Source of the DNA: an uncultured Erysipelotrichaceae bacterium
GTDB lineage: Bacteria; Bacillota_I; Bacilli_A; RF39; UBA660
DNA length: 37,645 bases
Assembly: GCA_902764145.1 (NCBI GenBank)
Contig: CACWUS010000002.1
Span: forward strand, 133,493 to 171,137
Direction of reading: 5' to 3'
The notes under the pieces were generated by a model. It saw only the letters and a list, made by a program, of their open reading frames with translations, was not told the DNA's origin and ran no database searches. Of the stretch, positions 17,655 to 24,301 are shown one piece after another. Position numbers and translations under genes: made by a program. Position 1 is the stretch's first letter. Every line of letters starts with the position of its first letter.

Positions 17655-18532
17655 TAAATGATTTAAATAAAATTTGTACAGTAAAAGAAGATGTAGATTT
17701 AAAAGACTATAATACATTTAGATTGGAGTCAAAATGTATGGCGATGGTTTTTCCAGATAATTTTGAAGGATTGTTAGAAACTATCGAAATATTAAAAAAA
17801 CATAAAACATCTTATTTTGTAATTGGTAATGGATCAAATATAATATTACCTGAGTATTATGATGGAGTAATAATTAATTTATCTAATTTTAATAAATATG
17901 AAATAAAAGACAATATTTTAACTGCTGATTGTGGATGTATGCTAAATAATCTTGCTAGTAAAGTAACTAATCTTGGTTATGCTGGATTAGATTTTGCTAC
18001 AGGTATTCCAGGTACGATTGGTGGTAGTATTTATGGAAATGCAGGATGTTTTGGTAGTTCAATGTCTAATATAGTTGAGAGTGTTACTATTTTTGATGGC
18101 AAAAAGGTAAAAGTATTAAATAATTCAGATATGAAATTTGGATATAGAACATCTCTTCTAAAAGATAGTAAAAACAAATGGATAATATTATCATGTACTA
18201 TTAAACTTAGTAAAGGAAATAAAGATGAATTAAAAGCTTTAGTATTAGAAAGAACAAATAAAAGAATTGCCACTCAAGATTTAACTCATCCATCAAATGG
18301 TAGTATGTTTAGAAATCCAGAAGGATATGCTGCTGGAAAATTAATAGATGATTTAGGACTTAAAGGTTATAAAATAGGTGATGCAATGGTTAGTAACATT
18401 CATGCTAATTTTATAATTAATGATGGAAATGCTACTAGCGAAGACATAATAAAATTAGTAGACAAAATTAAAAGTGAAGTTAAAAAGAATTATAATATTG
18501 ATTTAGTACTAGAACAAGAAATAATTAAGTGA
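17651..18532 (+). CDS. murB: UDP-N-acetylenolpyruvoylglucosamine reductase
   Basis: A 293-residue FAD-dependent MurB, which reduces enolpyruvyl-UDP-GlcNAc to UDP-MurNAc in peptidoglycan synthesis. FAD-binding motifs are G-N-G-S-N-I (about residues 58-63) and G-I-P-G-T-I-G-G-S-I-Y-G-N-A-G. The active-site F-G-Y-R-T-S arginine, the serine in N-G-S-M-F-R-N-P and the C-terminal glutamate region (L-V-L-E-Q-E) are present. Short length and motif order fit type II MurB, as in Gram-positives. Start codon overlaps the upstream TGA stop. An intrinsic terminator follows directly. Confidence 0.96.
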   Translation: MINDLNKICTVKEDVDLKDYNTFRLESKCMAMVFPDNFEGLLETIEILKKHKTSYFVIGNGSNIILPEYYDGVIINLSNFNKYEIKDNILTADCGCMLNNLASKVTNLGYAGLDFATGIPGTIGGSIYGNAGCFGSSMSNIVESVTIFDGKKVKVLNNSDMKFGYRTSLLKDSKNKWIILSCTIKLSKGNKDELKALVLERTNKRIATQDLTHPSNGSMFRNPEGYAAGKLIDDLGLKGYKIGDAMVSNIHANFIINDGNATSEDIIKLVDKIKSEVKKNYNIDLVLEQEIIK

Positions 18533-18552
18533 CAGTTTTGTCACTTTTTTTT
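18527..18552 (+). terminator. Intrinsic terminator after murB
   Basis: An 8-bp stem AAGTGACA (18527-18534) and TGTCACTT (18539-18546), loop GTTT, followed by a run of eight T in all. The murB stop codon is in the 5' arm. Confidence 0.88.
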
Positions 18553-18616
18553 GTAAAATTAAATAACATAATAAAAAAAAGATATAAATTGCTATATAAT
18601 TAAAATAGGTGATAAT

Positions 18617-19858
18617 ATGAATAAATATATAAAAAATATTTTTGCAATAGTATTATTTAGTTTTTTAATACCTATTATAAGTGCTGACTCATATGGCTTT
18701 TATATTGATACTGATACAAAAGAAGTTTCTCCTGGGGACATAATTGAAGTTAAAATATATGTAGATTCTATATCTGATACCGGTGAAGCTATTGACTACT
18801 TTAATACTGGAATAGCTTTTGATAGTAATACTTTTGAACTTGCTAATGATGCTAGTGATTTTGAAGTAAAAAATATGTGGTATGTAGGAGAACTTAAAAA
18901 GATAGAAGAAGGAGTATTCTTTAATGTTTTTTCATACAAAGATGGTTATATTTACGATGAAAAATGGTCTTTATATGGTGATGGTAAATACGATTTACTT
19001 GTTTCAAATATAAAACTTCGTGTAAAAGATGTAGATAGTAAAACTGCTAGTATTTATGTAACTACAGGTTATGATGATGAAGGGGATGAAAGGCAAGTAT
19101 ATTATGATACTAGTGTTAATGTTAAAATAAATAAAACTATTAAGGAAAAAGATAATAATACATTACTTAGTACATTTGATATAGATGGAGTAACACTTGA
19201 TCCTGAATTTAATAAGGAAATAACTGACTATTATTCAAGAGTAACTTATGATGTAGATAAAGTTACAATAGATTGTACTTGTGAAGGAAATTATTGCGAA
19301 ACTGATAATCAAAAAGAATATAATTTGGAAGTTGGATATAATATTATAAAAATAACAGTAACAGCAGAAGATGAAAGTACAAGAGTTTATTCATTCGTTA
19401 TAATTAGAGAAGGTAAAAGTGATGATTCTAGTTTAGCTTCTATTACAATAAAAGATATGTTGGGAAGTCCATTAAAATTTGATTTTAGTCCTAAAATTAT
19501 AAAATATGATATTAATTTAAAATATGATGTAAATAAAATTTCATATAGTAGTGTTTGTTCTGGAGTAAATTGTACAATTGATAATGAGTCTGGTGAAAAA
19601 GAATTAAATGTTGGAAATAATGAACTTGTATTAACAGTAACAGCAGAAGATGGAAATACTACTAAATATACATTTAACTTTATAAGAGAAGAGGAAGAAA
19701 AGAGTTTTATAGGTAAATATTTAACTTTAATAATAATAATTTCTGTATTAGTAGTGGGAATTATAGTACTTATAATACTAATAATTAGGAACAATAAAAA
19801 ACAAGATCAAATGATTGATCTTATAGATAGTGTTGATGAAGAAAAAAATGAAGAATAA
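18617..19858 (+). CDS. Surface protein with cohesin-like and two cadherin-like domains
   Basis: A 413-residue exported protein. It has a signal peptide with likely cleavage after A23 (I-I-S-A), an N-terminal cohesin-like beta domain (about 24-170: the D-T-K-E-V-S-P-G-D-I-I-E-V-K-I-Y-V pattern), then two repeats like the bacterial cadherin-like beta-sandwich (about 181-264 and 271-357, both with V-T-A-E-D and ending Y-x-F-x-x-I-R-E). A C-terminal membrane helix (366-391) and charged tail anchor it. Each repeat carries a close cysteine group (C-T-C-E-G-N-Y-C and C-S-G-V-N-C), perhaps disulfide-bonded. A TATATAAT lies upstream without a clear -35. Probably an adhesive or envelope protein; the substrate is unknown. 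Confidence 0.82.
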   Translation: MNKYIKNIFAIVLFSFLIPIISADSYGFYIDTDTKEVSPGDIIEVKIYVDSISDTGEAIDYFNTGIAFDSNTFELANDASDFEVKNMWYVGELKKIEEGVFFNVFSYKDGYIYDEKWSLYGDGKYDLLVSNIKLRVKDVDSKTASIYVTTGYDDEGDERQVYYDTSVNVKINKTIKEKDNNTLLSTFDIDGVTLDPEFNKEITDYYSRVTYDVDKVTIDCTCEGNYCETDNQKEYNLEVGYNIIKITVTAEDESTRVYSFVIIREGKSDDSSLASITIKDMLGSPLKFDFSPKIIKYDINLKYDVNKISYSSVCSGVNCTIDNESGEKELNVGNNELVLTVTAEDGNTTKYTFNFIREEEEKSFIGKYLTLIIIISVLVVGIIVLIILIIRNNKKQDQMIDLIDSVDEEKNEE

Positions 19859-19877
19859 AAAAAGTCATAACTGACTT
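19857..19877 (-). terminator. Intrinsic terminator of rpmB
   Basis: AAGTCA (19862-19867) and TGACTT (19872-19877) with a 4-base loop. On the minus strand the stem is followed by a seven-T run (19863-19857), so it ends the rpmB transcript; it may also slow plus-strand transcription from the surface-protein gene. Confidence 0.65.
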
Positions 19878-20043
19878 ATTTATTCTTTTTATTTGTTCTA
19901 ATTTCTTTAGTAGATAATCTAACTTTCTTACCATCAACTATTGTAGCTTGTAAATTAACTTTTTGAGTTTTTTTAGTTGCCTTTTCTGAAAAAGGCCTAT
20001 TTTGTGAACTCATATTTTTTCTATTTGATAAATTTTTTGCCAT
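19876..20043 (-). CDS. rpmB: 50S ribosomal protein L28 (short, divergent)
   Basis: A 55-codon minus-strand gene in a region otherwise without a gene. The peptide has the L28 layout: M-A-K start, an N-R-P-F-S-E-K-A-T-K-K block (matching N-x-R-S-H-A-x-N-A-T-K-R), N-L-Q, then V-D-G-K-K-V-R-L-S-T-K-E-I-R for the usual V-x-G-K-x-K-V-x-V-S-A-R-A-L-K. It is shorter than the usual ~62 residues and lacks the N-terminal C-x-x-T-G-K zinc-related segment. GAGGAGG upstream is a strong ribosome-binding site, and it has its own terminator. Basic composition fits a ribosomal protein. The identity is likely but the divergence leaves some doubt. Confidence 0.78.
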   Translation of the reverse strand: MAKNLSNRKNMSSQNRPFSEKATKKTQKVNLQATIVDGKKVRLSTKEIRTNKKNK

Positions 20044-20077
20044 ATTATAACTTGCCTCCTCTTTTTAAGCCAAATAT

Positions 20078-20106
20078 AATTTAACATACTTTTCCCTTTA
20101 AGTAAA
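20078..20106 (-). promoter_or_regulatory. Possible promoter of rpmB
   Basis: On the minus strand TTTACT (20106-20101), 17-base spacer, TAAATT (20083-20078) with an upstream TGT giving an extended -10. Four of six matches in each hexamer. It fires away from the neighbouring plus-strand promoter. Confidence 0.45.
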
Positions 20107-20113
20107 GTGAAAA

Positions 20114-20142
20114 TTGACTTTTTAATGATTTTTTGATATAAT
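20114..20142 (+). promoter_or_regulatory. Sigma-A promoter of the 284-residue unknown gene
   Basis: TTGACT (20114-20119), exact 17-base spacer and perfect TATAAT (20137-20142). It drives a single-gene unit that starts 30 bases downstream, with AAGGGGG as ribosome-binding site. Confidence 0.8.
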
Positions 20143-20171
20143 ATACCCGGATTTAAGGGGGAAGATTAAAT

Positions 20172-21026
20172 ATGAAAAAAGAGAAAAAAAGATATTTTTT
20201 AGTTGAATATTATGATAGTATTAGATCTAAAACAGTTTCTACTTATGAAGAAGTTTTGGAATTTTTACATGAAATTGAAAAATATAATAATAGAAAGAGA
20301 TCAAAATATATATTTGGTAATGTTGAAATAACTAAACTTGAAGATTCATATTTAATGCAAGCACATATATATAGAAAATATACAAATAGGTTAACTATTA
20401 GTGAAATTGATAATTTAACATCTTCTTTAGATGAAAAAGAATTGGCATTAATGTTTAGTGAAAAATCTAAAATGATTAATGGTGCTGAACCCGATATAAA
20501 TATTGCATATTTTGAAACACAAGATAGAGATAAAGATGGAAAAGTAAAATATGAAAAAGGTATAAAATATATACCAGTATTATATAAAGATGATTTAAAA
20601 TATTTAGATAAAAGATTTATTAAAGAATGTTTATATTTTCATGCTAGTACTAGAGATTTTGATTTCTTTAGAGATTTAGCAAATGAATTTAGTTTTTATC
20701 ATTTTGTTGGTGATGAAATAGGAAAATTAAGAAGTATTAATGATAAATGTGAAAATCAAGATTGTGATTTAAATGGTCTTTATTTAGCAGCAAGTAGATT
20801 ATATGAAAAATTTATTTGTGAATATGAAAAAGATGAAAGTTTATCTAGAGATAGAGAAGGAAAATATATTATTAGTAGAAGAAGATTAAGAGATTTTGGA
20901 TTCTTTATTAAAAATTATAATATTAGAGATTCAAAAAGAAAATCACCATTATGTTACAATAAACCACTTCCTAAACCAGAATATATTGAAGAAGAAAGTG
21001 GACAATTAAAATTAATATTAAAATAA
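20172..21026 (+). CDS. Uncharacterised 284-residue protein
   Basis: I do not recognise this protein. It is soluble, strongly charged and rich in Lys, Glu, Tyr and Phe, with no signal peptide or membrane segment. It starts M-K-K-E-K-K-R-Y-F-L-V-E-Y-Y-D-S and contains a paired cysteine motif (K-C-E-N-Q-D-C, about residue 196) and a basic stretch I-S-R-R-R-L-R (about 236-242). It has a near-consensus promoter, a good ribosome-binding site and a strong terminator, so it is a well-expressed single-gene unit. It sits just before the spoIIGA block but need not be related. No catalytic motif is visible. Confidence 0.75.
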   Translation: MKKEKKRYFLVEYYDSIRSKTVSTYEEVLEFLHEIEKYNNRKRSKYIFGNVEITKLEDSYLMQAHIYRKYTNRLTISEIDNLTSSLDEKELALMFSEKSKMINGAEPDINIAYFETQDRDKDGKVKYEKGIKYIPVLYKDDLKYLDKRFIKECLYFHASTRDFDFFRDLANEFSFYHFVGDEIGKLRSINDKCENQDCDLNGLYLAASRLYEKFICEYEKDESLSRDREGKYIISRRRLRDFGFFIKNYNIRDSKRKSPLCYNKPLPKPEYIEEESGQLKLILK

Positions 21027-21028
21027 TC

Positions 21029-21068
21029 AAAAGATATATATTTCGACAAAAAATATATATCTTTTTTT
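21029..21068 (+). terminator. Intrinsic terminator with a Spo0A-type box in its loop
   Basis: A 13-bp stem (21029-21041 with 21053-21065), 11-base loop, and seven T residues (21062-21068). It ends the preceding single-gene unit. The loop contains TTCGACA (21042-21048). Confidence 0.85.
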
Positions 21069-21075
21069 ATACAAT
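21042..21075 (+). promoter_or_regulatory. Candidate Spo0A-activated spoIIG-type promoter
   Basis: TTCGACA (21042-21048) equals the Spo0A box consensus in one orientation. It contains TCGACA, one mismatch from the sigma-A -35, followed after 21 bases by TACAAT (21070-21075). The Bacillus spoIIG promoter has the same oddity: an over-long spacer with an 0A box on the -35. Concern: the predicted start would lie very near the spoIIGA ribosome-binding site (GGTG at 21082). By-eye prediction only. Confidence 0.42.
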
Positions 21076-21090
21076 AATATTGGTGATATT

Positions 21091-21813
21091 ATGATATATT
21101 TAGATGAATTTATATTATTAAACTTTATAATTGATTATATTTTACTTAATTGTTTAAAAGATTTATTAAAAATTAATACAAGAAAATATAGATTATTTTT
21201 ATCTTCTTTAATAGGAGAAATAACTATTTTGAGTTTATTTTTCAAATTAAACAATCACCTAATATTCATTATTAATATTATTATTTGTATGTTTATGATA
21301 GTAGTTGCTTTTGGATATACAGATATAAAAACTTTAATTAAAAATACAATATATTTTTATATATTAAACTTTTTTATAGGAGGCTGTTTATTTTATTTTA
21401 AAAATGAAAAATTAATTAAATATAGATATTTAATATTATTAGTTCCAATAATTATGAAAATATATAAATATTTTGCATATAATTTAAAGAACATAGTTTC
21501 ACTAAAACATAAAGTTACAGTGTATTTAAATAATGGAAAAGTATTATATTTAAATGGATATATGGATACTGCTAATACATTAATTGAGCCATATGGAAAT
21601 AAAAAAGTAATAATAATAAATAAAAATATAAAAGAGGATTTCTTTTATGTTCCATATAGAACAATAGATAATAGTTCTCTAATTAAATGTTTTAATCCTA
21701 AAAGAGTATATATTGATGGAATAGGTGAAAGAAATGATGTTTGTATAGGAATTATAAATCAAAAATTTATAGGATATAATTGTTTATTAAATTATAAATT
21801 AATGGAGGAATAA
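21091..21813 (+). CDS. spoIIGA: Sigma-E processing peptidase SpoIIGA
   Basis: A 240-residue membrane aspartic protease that activates pro-sigma E in the mother cell. The N-terminal half has about five membrane segments (residues 1-125) starting M-I-Y-L-D-E-F-I-L-L-N-F-I-I-D-Y, the family pattern. The protease half has G-Y-M-D159-T-A-N162, aligned with the G-x-x-D-T-G-N active site. The glycine after the catalytic D-T is alanine here. The protein is shorter than the ~300-residue Bacillus enzyme, mainly in the C-terminal domain. The stop overlaps the sigE start by one base. The neighbour makes the call secure. Confidence 0.92.
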   Translation: MIYLDEFILLNFIIDYILLNCLKDLLKINTRKYRLFLSSLIGEITILSLFFKLNNHLIFIINIIICMFMIVVAFGYTDIKTLIKNTIYFYILNFFIGGCLFYFKNEKLIKYRYLILLVPIIMKIYKYFAYNLKNIVSLKHKVTVYLNNGKVLYLNGYMDTANTLIEPYGNKKVIIINKNIKEDFFYVPYRTIDNSSLIKCFNPKRVYIDGIGERNDVCIGIINQKFIGYNCLLNYKLMEE

Positions 21814-22493
21814 TGATAGAAAAAATATTAGATAAGTTTTTTAAAAATGATGGAGTATTTTTTGTAGGAAGCACTGATATACTACCACCACCATTACCTA
21901 AAATAGAAGAAGAAGATTTAGTAAGAAAATCTAATTGTGGTGATTTAAAAGCAAGAAATAAATTAATTGAACATAATTTAAGATTAGTGGTTTTTCTTTC
22001 TAAAAAATATGATAATACTATGTATGATTTAGAAGATTTAGTTAGCATTGGTACTATAGGTTTAATAAAAGCAATTAAGACATATAAACTTGATAAGAAT
22101 ATTAAACTTGCTACTTATGCATCTAGATGTATTGATAATGAAATTCTTATGTTTTTGAGAAGAAATAAAAAAAGAATGAGTGAAGTTAGTTTTGAAGATT
22201 CAATTAATTTTGATAGTGAAGGTAATGAATTAAAAATAGAAGATGTTTTTGGGACAGAAGATGATATTGTAGAAAAATCCATAGAAAATAAAGATAACAA
22301 ATTATTATTAAAAAGCGAATTAAAAAAATTAAATAATAGAGATAGAGAAATTATTGAAGAAAGATATGGATTATTTGGCAAAAAAGAATTAACACAAAAA
22401 GAGTTAGCAAGTAAACTAGATATATCTCAATCATATATTTCTAGAATTGAAAAAAAAGTAATTGGTAAGCTTAAAAATCTTATGAAAATATGA
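21813..22493 (+). CDS. sigE: RNA polymerase sporulation sigma factor SigE (pro-form)
   Basis: A 226-residue sigma-70 family factor for early mother-cell transcription. Region 2 has N-L-R-L-V-V-F-L-S-K-K-Y, D-L-V-S-I-G-T-I-G-L-I-K-A and L-A-T-Y-A-S-R-C-I-D-N-E-I-L-M-F-L-R-R; region 4 has the S-Q-S-Y-I-S-R-I-E-K helix-turn-helix. L-P-P-P-L (about residues 25-29) is characteristic of sigma E. The pro-sequence is short: the site matching E-V-Y-Y-I-G-G is G-V-F-F-V-G-S (14-20), so only ~16 residues would be removed. It is coupled to spoIIGA and ends at an intrinsic terminator. Confidence 0.96.
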   Translation: MIEKILDKFFKNDGVFFVGSTDILPPPLPKIEEEDLVRKSNCGDLKARNKLIEHNLRLVVFLSKKYDNTMYDLEDLVSIGTIGLIKAIKTYKLDKNIKLATYASRCIDNEILMFLRRNKKRMSEVSFEDSINFDSEGNELKIEDVFGTEDDIVEKSIENKDNKLLLKSELKKLNNRDREIIEERYGLFGKKELTQKELASKLDISQSYISRIEKKVIGKLKNLMKI

Positions 22494-22516
22494 ATAAAAT
22501 ATTCATATTTTTTTTA
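22486..22516 (+). terminator. Intrinsic terminator after sigE
   Basis: A 10-bp stem AAATATGAAT (22486-22495) and ATTCATATTT (22501-22510), 5-base loop and a T-run. The sigE stop lies in the 5' arm. It separates sigE from the inserted genes and from sigG. Confidence 0.78.
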
Positions 22517-22525
22517 AAATATATC

Positions 22526-22555
22526 TTGTTTTTAATAAGACTATTGTGATAAAAT
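22526..22555 (+). promoter_or_regulatory. Probable promoter of the genes inserted between sigE and sigG
   Basis: TTGTTT (22526-22531), 18-base spacer, TAAAAT (22550-22555) with TGA directly before it (extended -10). It suggests vegetative sigma-A expression rather than a sporulation-only promoter. Confidence 0.45.
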
Positions 22556-22594
22556 TAACTTATAGTAGACATTGAAGTGTGGAGGTTATTTTTT

Positions 22595-24301
22595 ATGGCA
22601 AAAAATTATGATGATTATGGCTATGAAAAAAGCTATAAAAGTAGTGGCTCAAGTTTAGTAAGAAGAATACTTATAGTACTAATGGTATTAGTAGCAATTA
22701 TATTAATTTTCTTTCTAATCAAGAGTTGTACAAATAGAAAAGATAATAAGGATAATTCAAATAATGTAAAATTTGATTATGAAAAAGTTTTATTGGAGGC
22801 AGGTAAAACATATTTTGGAAACAATATAGATGAATCACCAACTGCTCCTGGAGAATGTTCAGTAGTTGAATTACAAACATTAATAAACAATAATTTAGTT
22901 GATCCAAATAAGTTTGGTAATTGTAATGTAACAACTACATTTGTTAGAACATGTGTGTTAGAAAACGAAACTAGACAATATACACCATGGCTTGTTTGTA
23001 CAGAGAGAAATTCTGAAACTGAATATGGTGATTTAATTGAAGGAACATCTTCACAAATAATTCCTGATCAAACATATACAGAATTTAAATTTTTACCACA
23101 AGTTGTTAAAAAAGGTGGTGAAAAATATGGACCAGTTGAAGAATTATGGCAAGATGAAATAACTTATCCAGCATATAAAACATTAGCTACAACAACATAT
23201 TATAGATATAGAGATAAATTATTTACTTGGAATTTAGTAAAAAGAACATATTATTCTAGAAATGGAGAACAAACAAAAGCAAGTAATGTAAATGATTACT
23301 ATACAACATCTCCTGCATCTGGATATAATAAGACAAGTAATAAGACTACAGAAGCCTATAAATGGTATACATCAAATGCTGAAAAAGTATATTATTCAAA
23401 AAATGGTGCTAAAATGCCAAGTGTAACTGAACCAGAAGGATATCCAAATAGAGATCCACAAGGCTCAGATGTTACAAGATATAGAACAAGAACAGTTACT
23501 GGAAAATTTAGTCCAACAAAATATTATGTATGTTCAACAAGTGCAAGTTCTCCATATGTTGTTTATCAAGCAAATACTGAATGTGGAAAAGGATCAAATA
23601 AATCATATACTTATCAAAAAAATATTGTATATAGTTGTGTTGATAGTTCATCATCTACTGATATGCTTATTCAAAATATAGTACCAAATGCAAATTATGA
23701 ATGTAAAAAATACTCAGCTTGGTCAAATATAACTGATAAAGAATGTAAAGGTTCAAGCGATGTTTGCCAAAAAATTACACTTACTTTCTATTATTGGTAT
23801 AAATTAGTAGGTGGAGCTAAAACATATTATCCATCTGGAGCTAGTAAAGCAAGTGGTGAAAAAGTATATTATATAGAAGCTCCTATTAAGGGTGCAGTTA
23901 AAGATACTTCAACAAAAACTACTGCTTATAAATGGTATAAAGAAAGTAAATCTACTACAACAAAATATACAGCACTTCCACCATCTGGATATTACTCAGC
24001 TACAAAATCAAGTGATTATGAATGGACTGATTGGTCTAATTGGAGTACTAAGAATCCTAAAGTTAGTGATGGTAGAAGTAGAACAATAGAAAAGAAAAAC
24101 AAAATTAAACTTCAACAAAACATGGGTAATGAAACAGATGGATGGGAAAGTTTATCAACAAATTACTTATCAGAAAATGAAATTATTAATTTATATAAGG
24201 AAAAAGGATATAAAATAGAAACACTACAAGATATTACAAATAATGGTGAAACTAGATACGAGTTGAAACTATATATTAGAAATAAAAAGGAGACTAATTA
24301 A
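22595..24301 (+). CDS. Membrane-anchored surface protein with YKWY-type repeats, unknown function
   Basis: I do not recognise a named family. The 568-residue protein (ATG 22595 with GGAGG upstream; a GTG 18 bases earlier is less likely) has a short tyrosine-rich cytoplasmic part, a membrane helix (about 25-43) and a large outer region rich in Tyr, Ser, Thr and Lys. Two related segments each carry T-Y-Y...Y-Y...T-x-A-Y-K-W-Y (centres near residues 255 and 445). R-Y-R-T-R-T and W-T-D-W-S-N-W-S (near 473) resemble short modules of other bacterial surface proteins. About eight cysteines occur mid-protein. It ends one base into the next gene's start, so the two are coupled. Confidence 0.72.
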   Translation: MAKNYDDYGYEKSYKSSGSSLVRRILIVLMVLVAIILIFFLIKSCTNRKDNKDNSNNVKFDYEKVLLEAGKTYFGNNIDESPTAPGECSVVELQTLINNNLVDPNKFGNCNVTTTFVRTCVLENETRQYTPWLVCTERNSETEYGDLIEGTSSQIIPDQTYTEFKFLPQVVKKGGEKYGPVEELWQDEITYPAYKTLATTTYYRYRDKLFTWNLVKRTYYSRNGEQTKASNVNDYYTTSPASGYNKTSNKTTEAYKWYTSNAEKVYYSKNGAKMPSVTEPEGYPNRDPQGSDVTRYRTRTVTGKFSPTKYYVCSTSASSPYVVYQANTECGKGSNKSYTYQKNIVYSCVDSSSSTDMLIQNIVPNANYECKKYSAWSNITDKECKGSSDVCQKITLTFYYWYKLVGGAKTYYPSGASKASGEKVYYIEAPIKGAVKDTSTKTTAYKWYKESKSTTTKYTALPPSGYYSATKSSDYEWTDWSNWSTKNPKVSDGRSRTIEKKNKIKLQQNMGNETDGWESLSTNYLSENEIINLYKEKGYKIETLQDITNNGETRYELKLYIRNKKETN

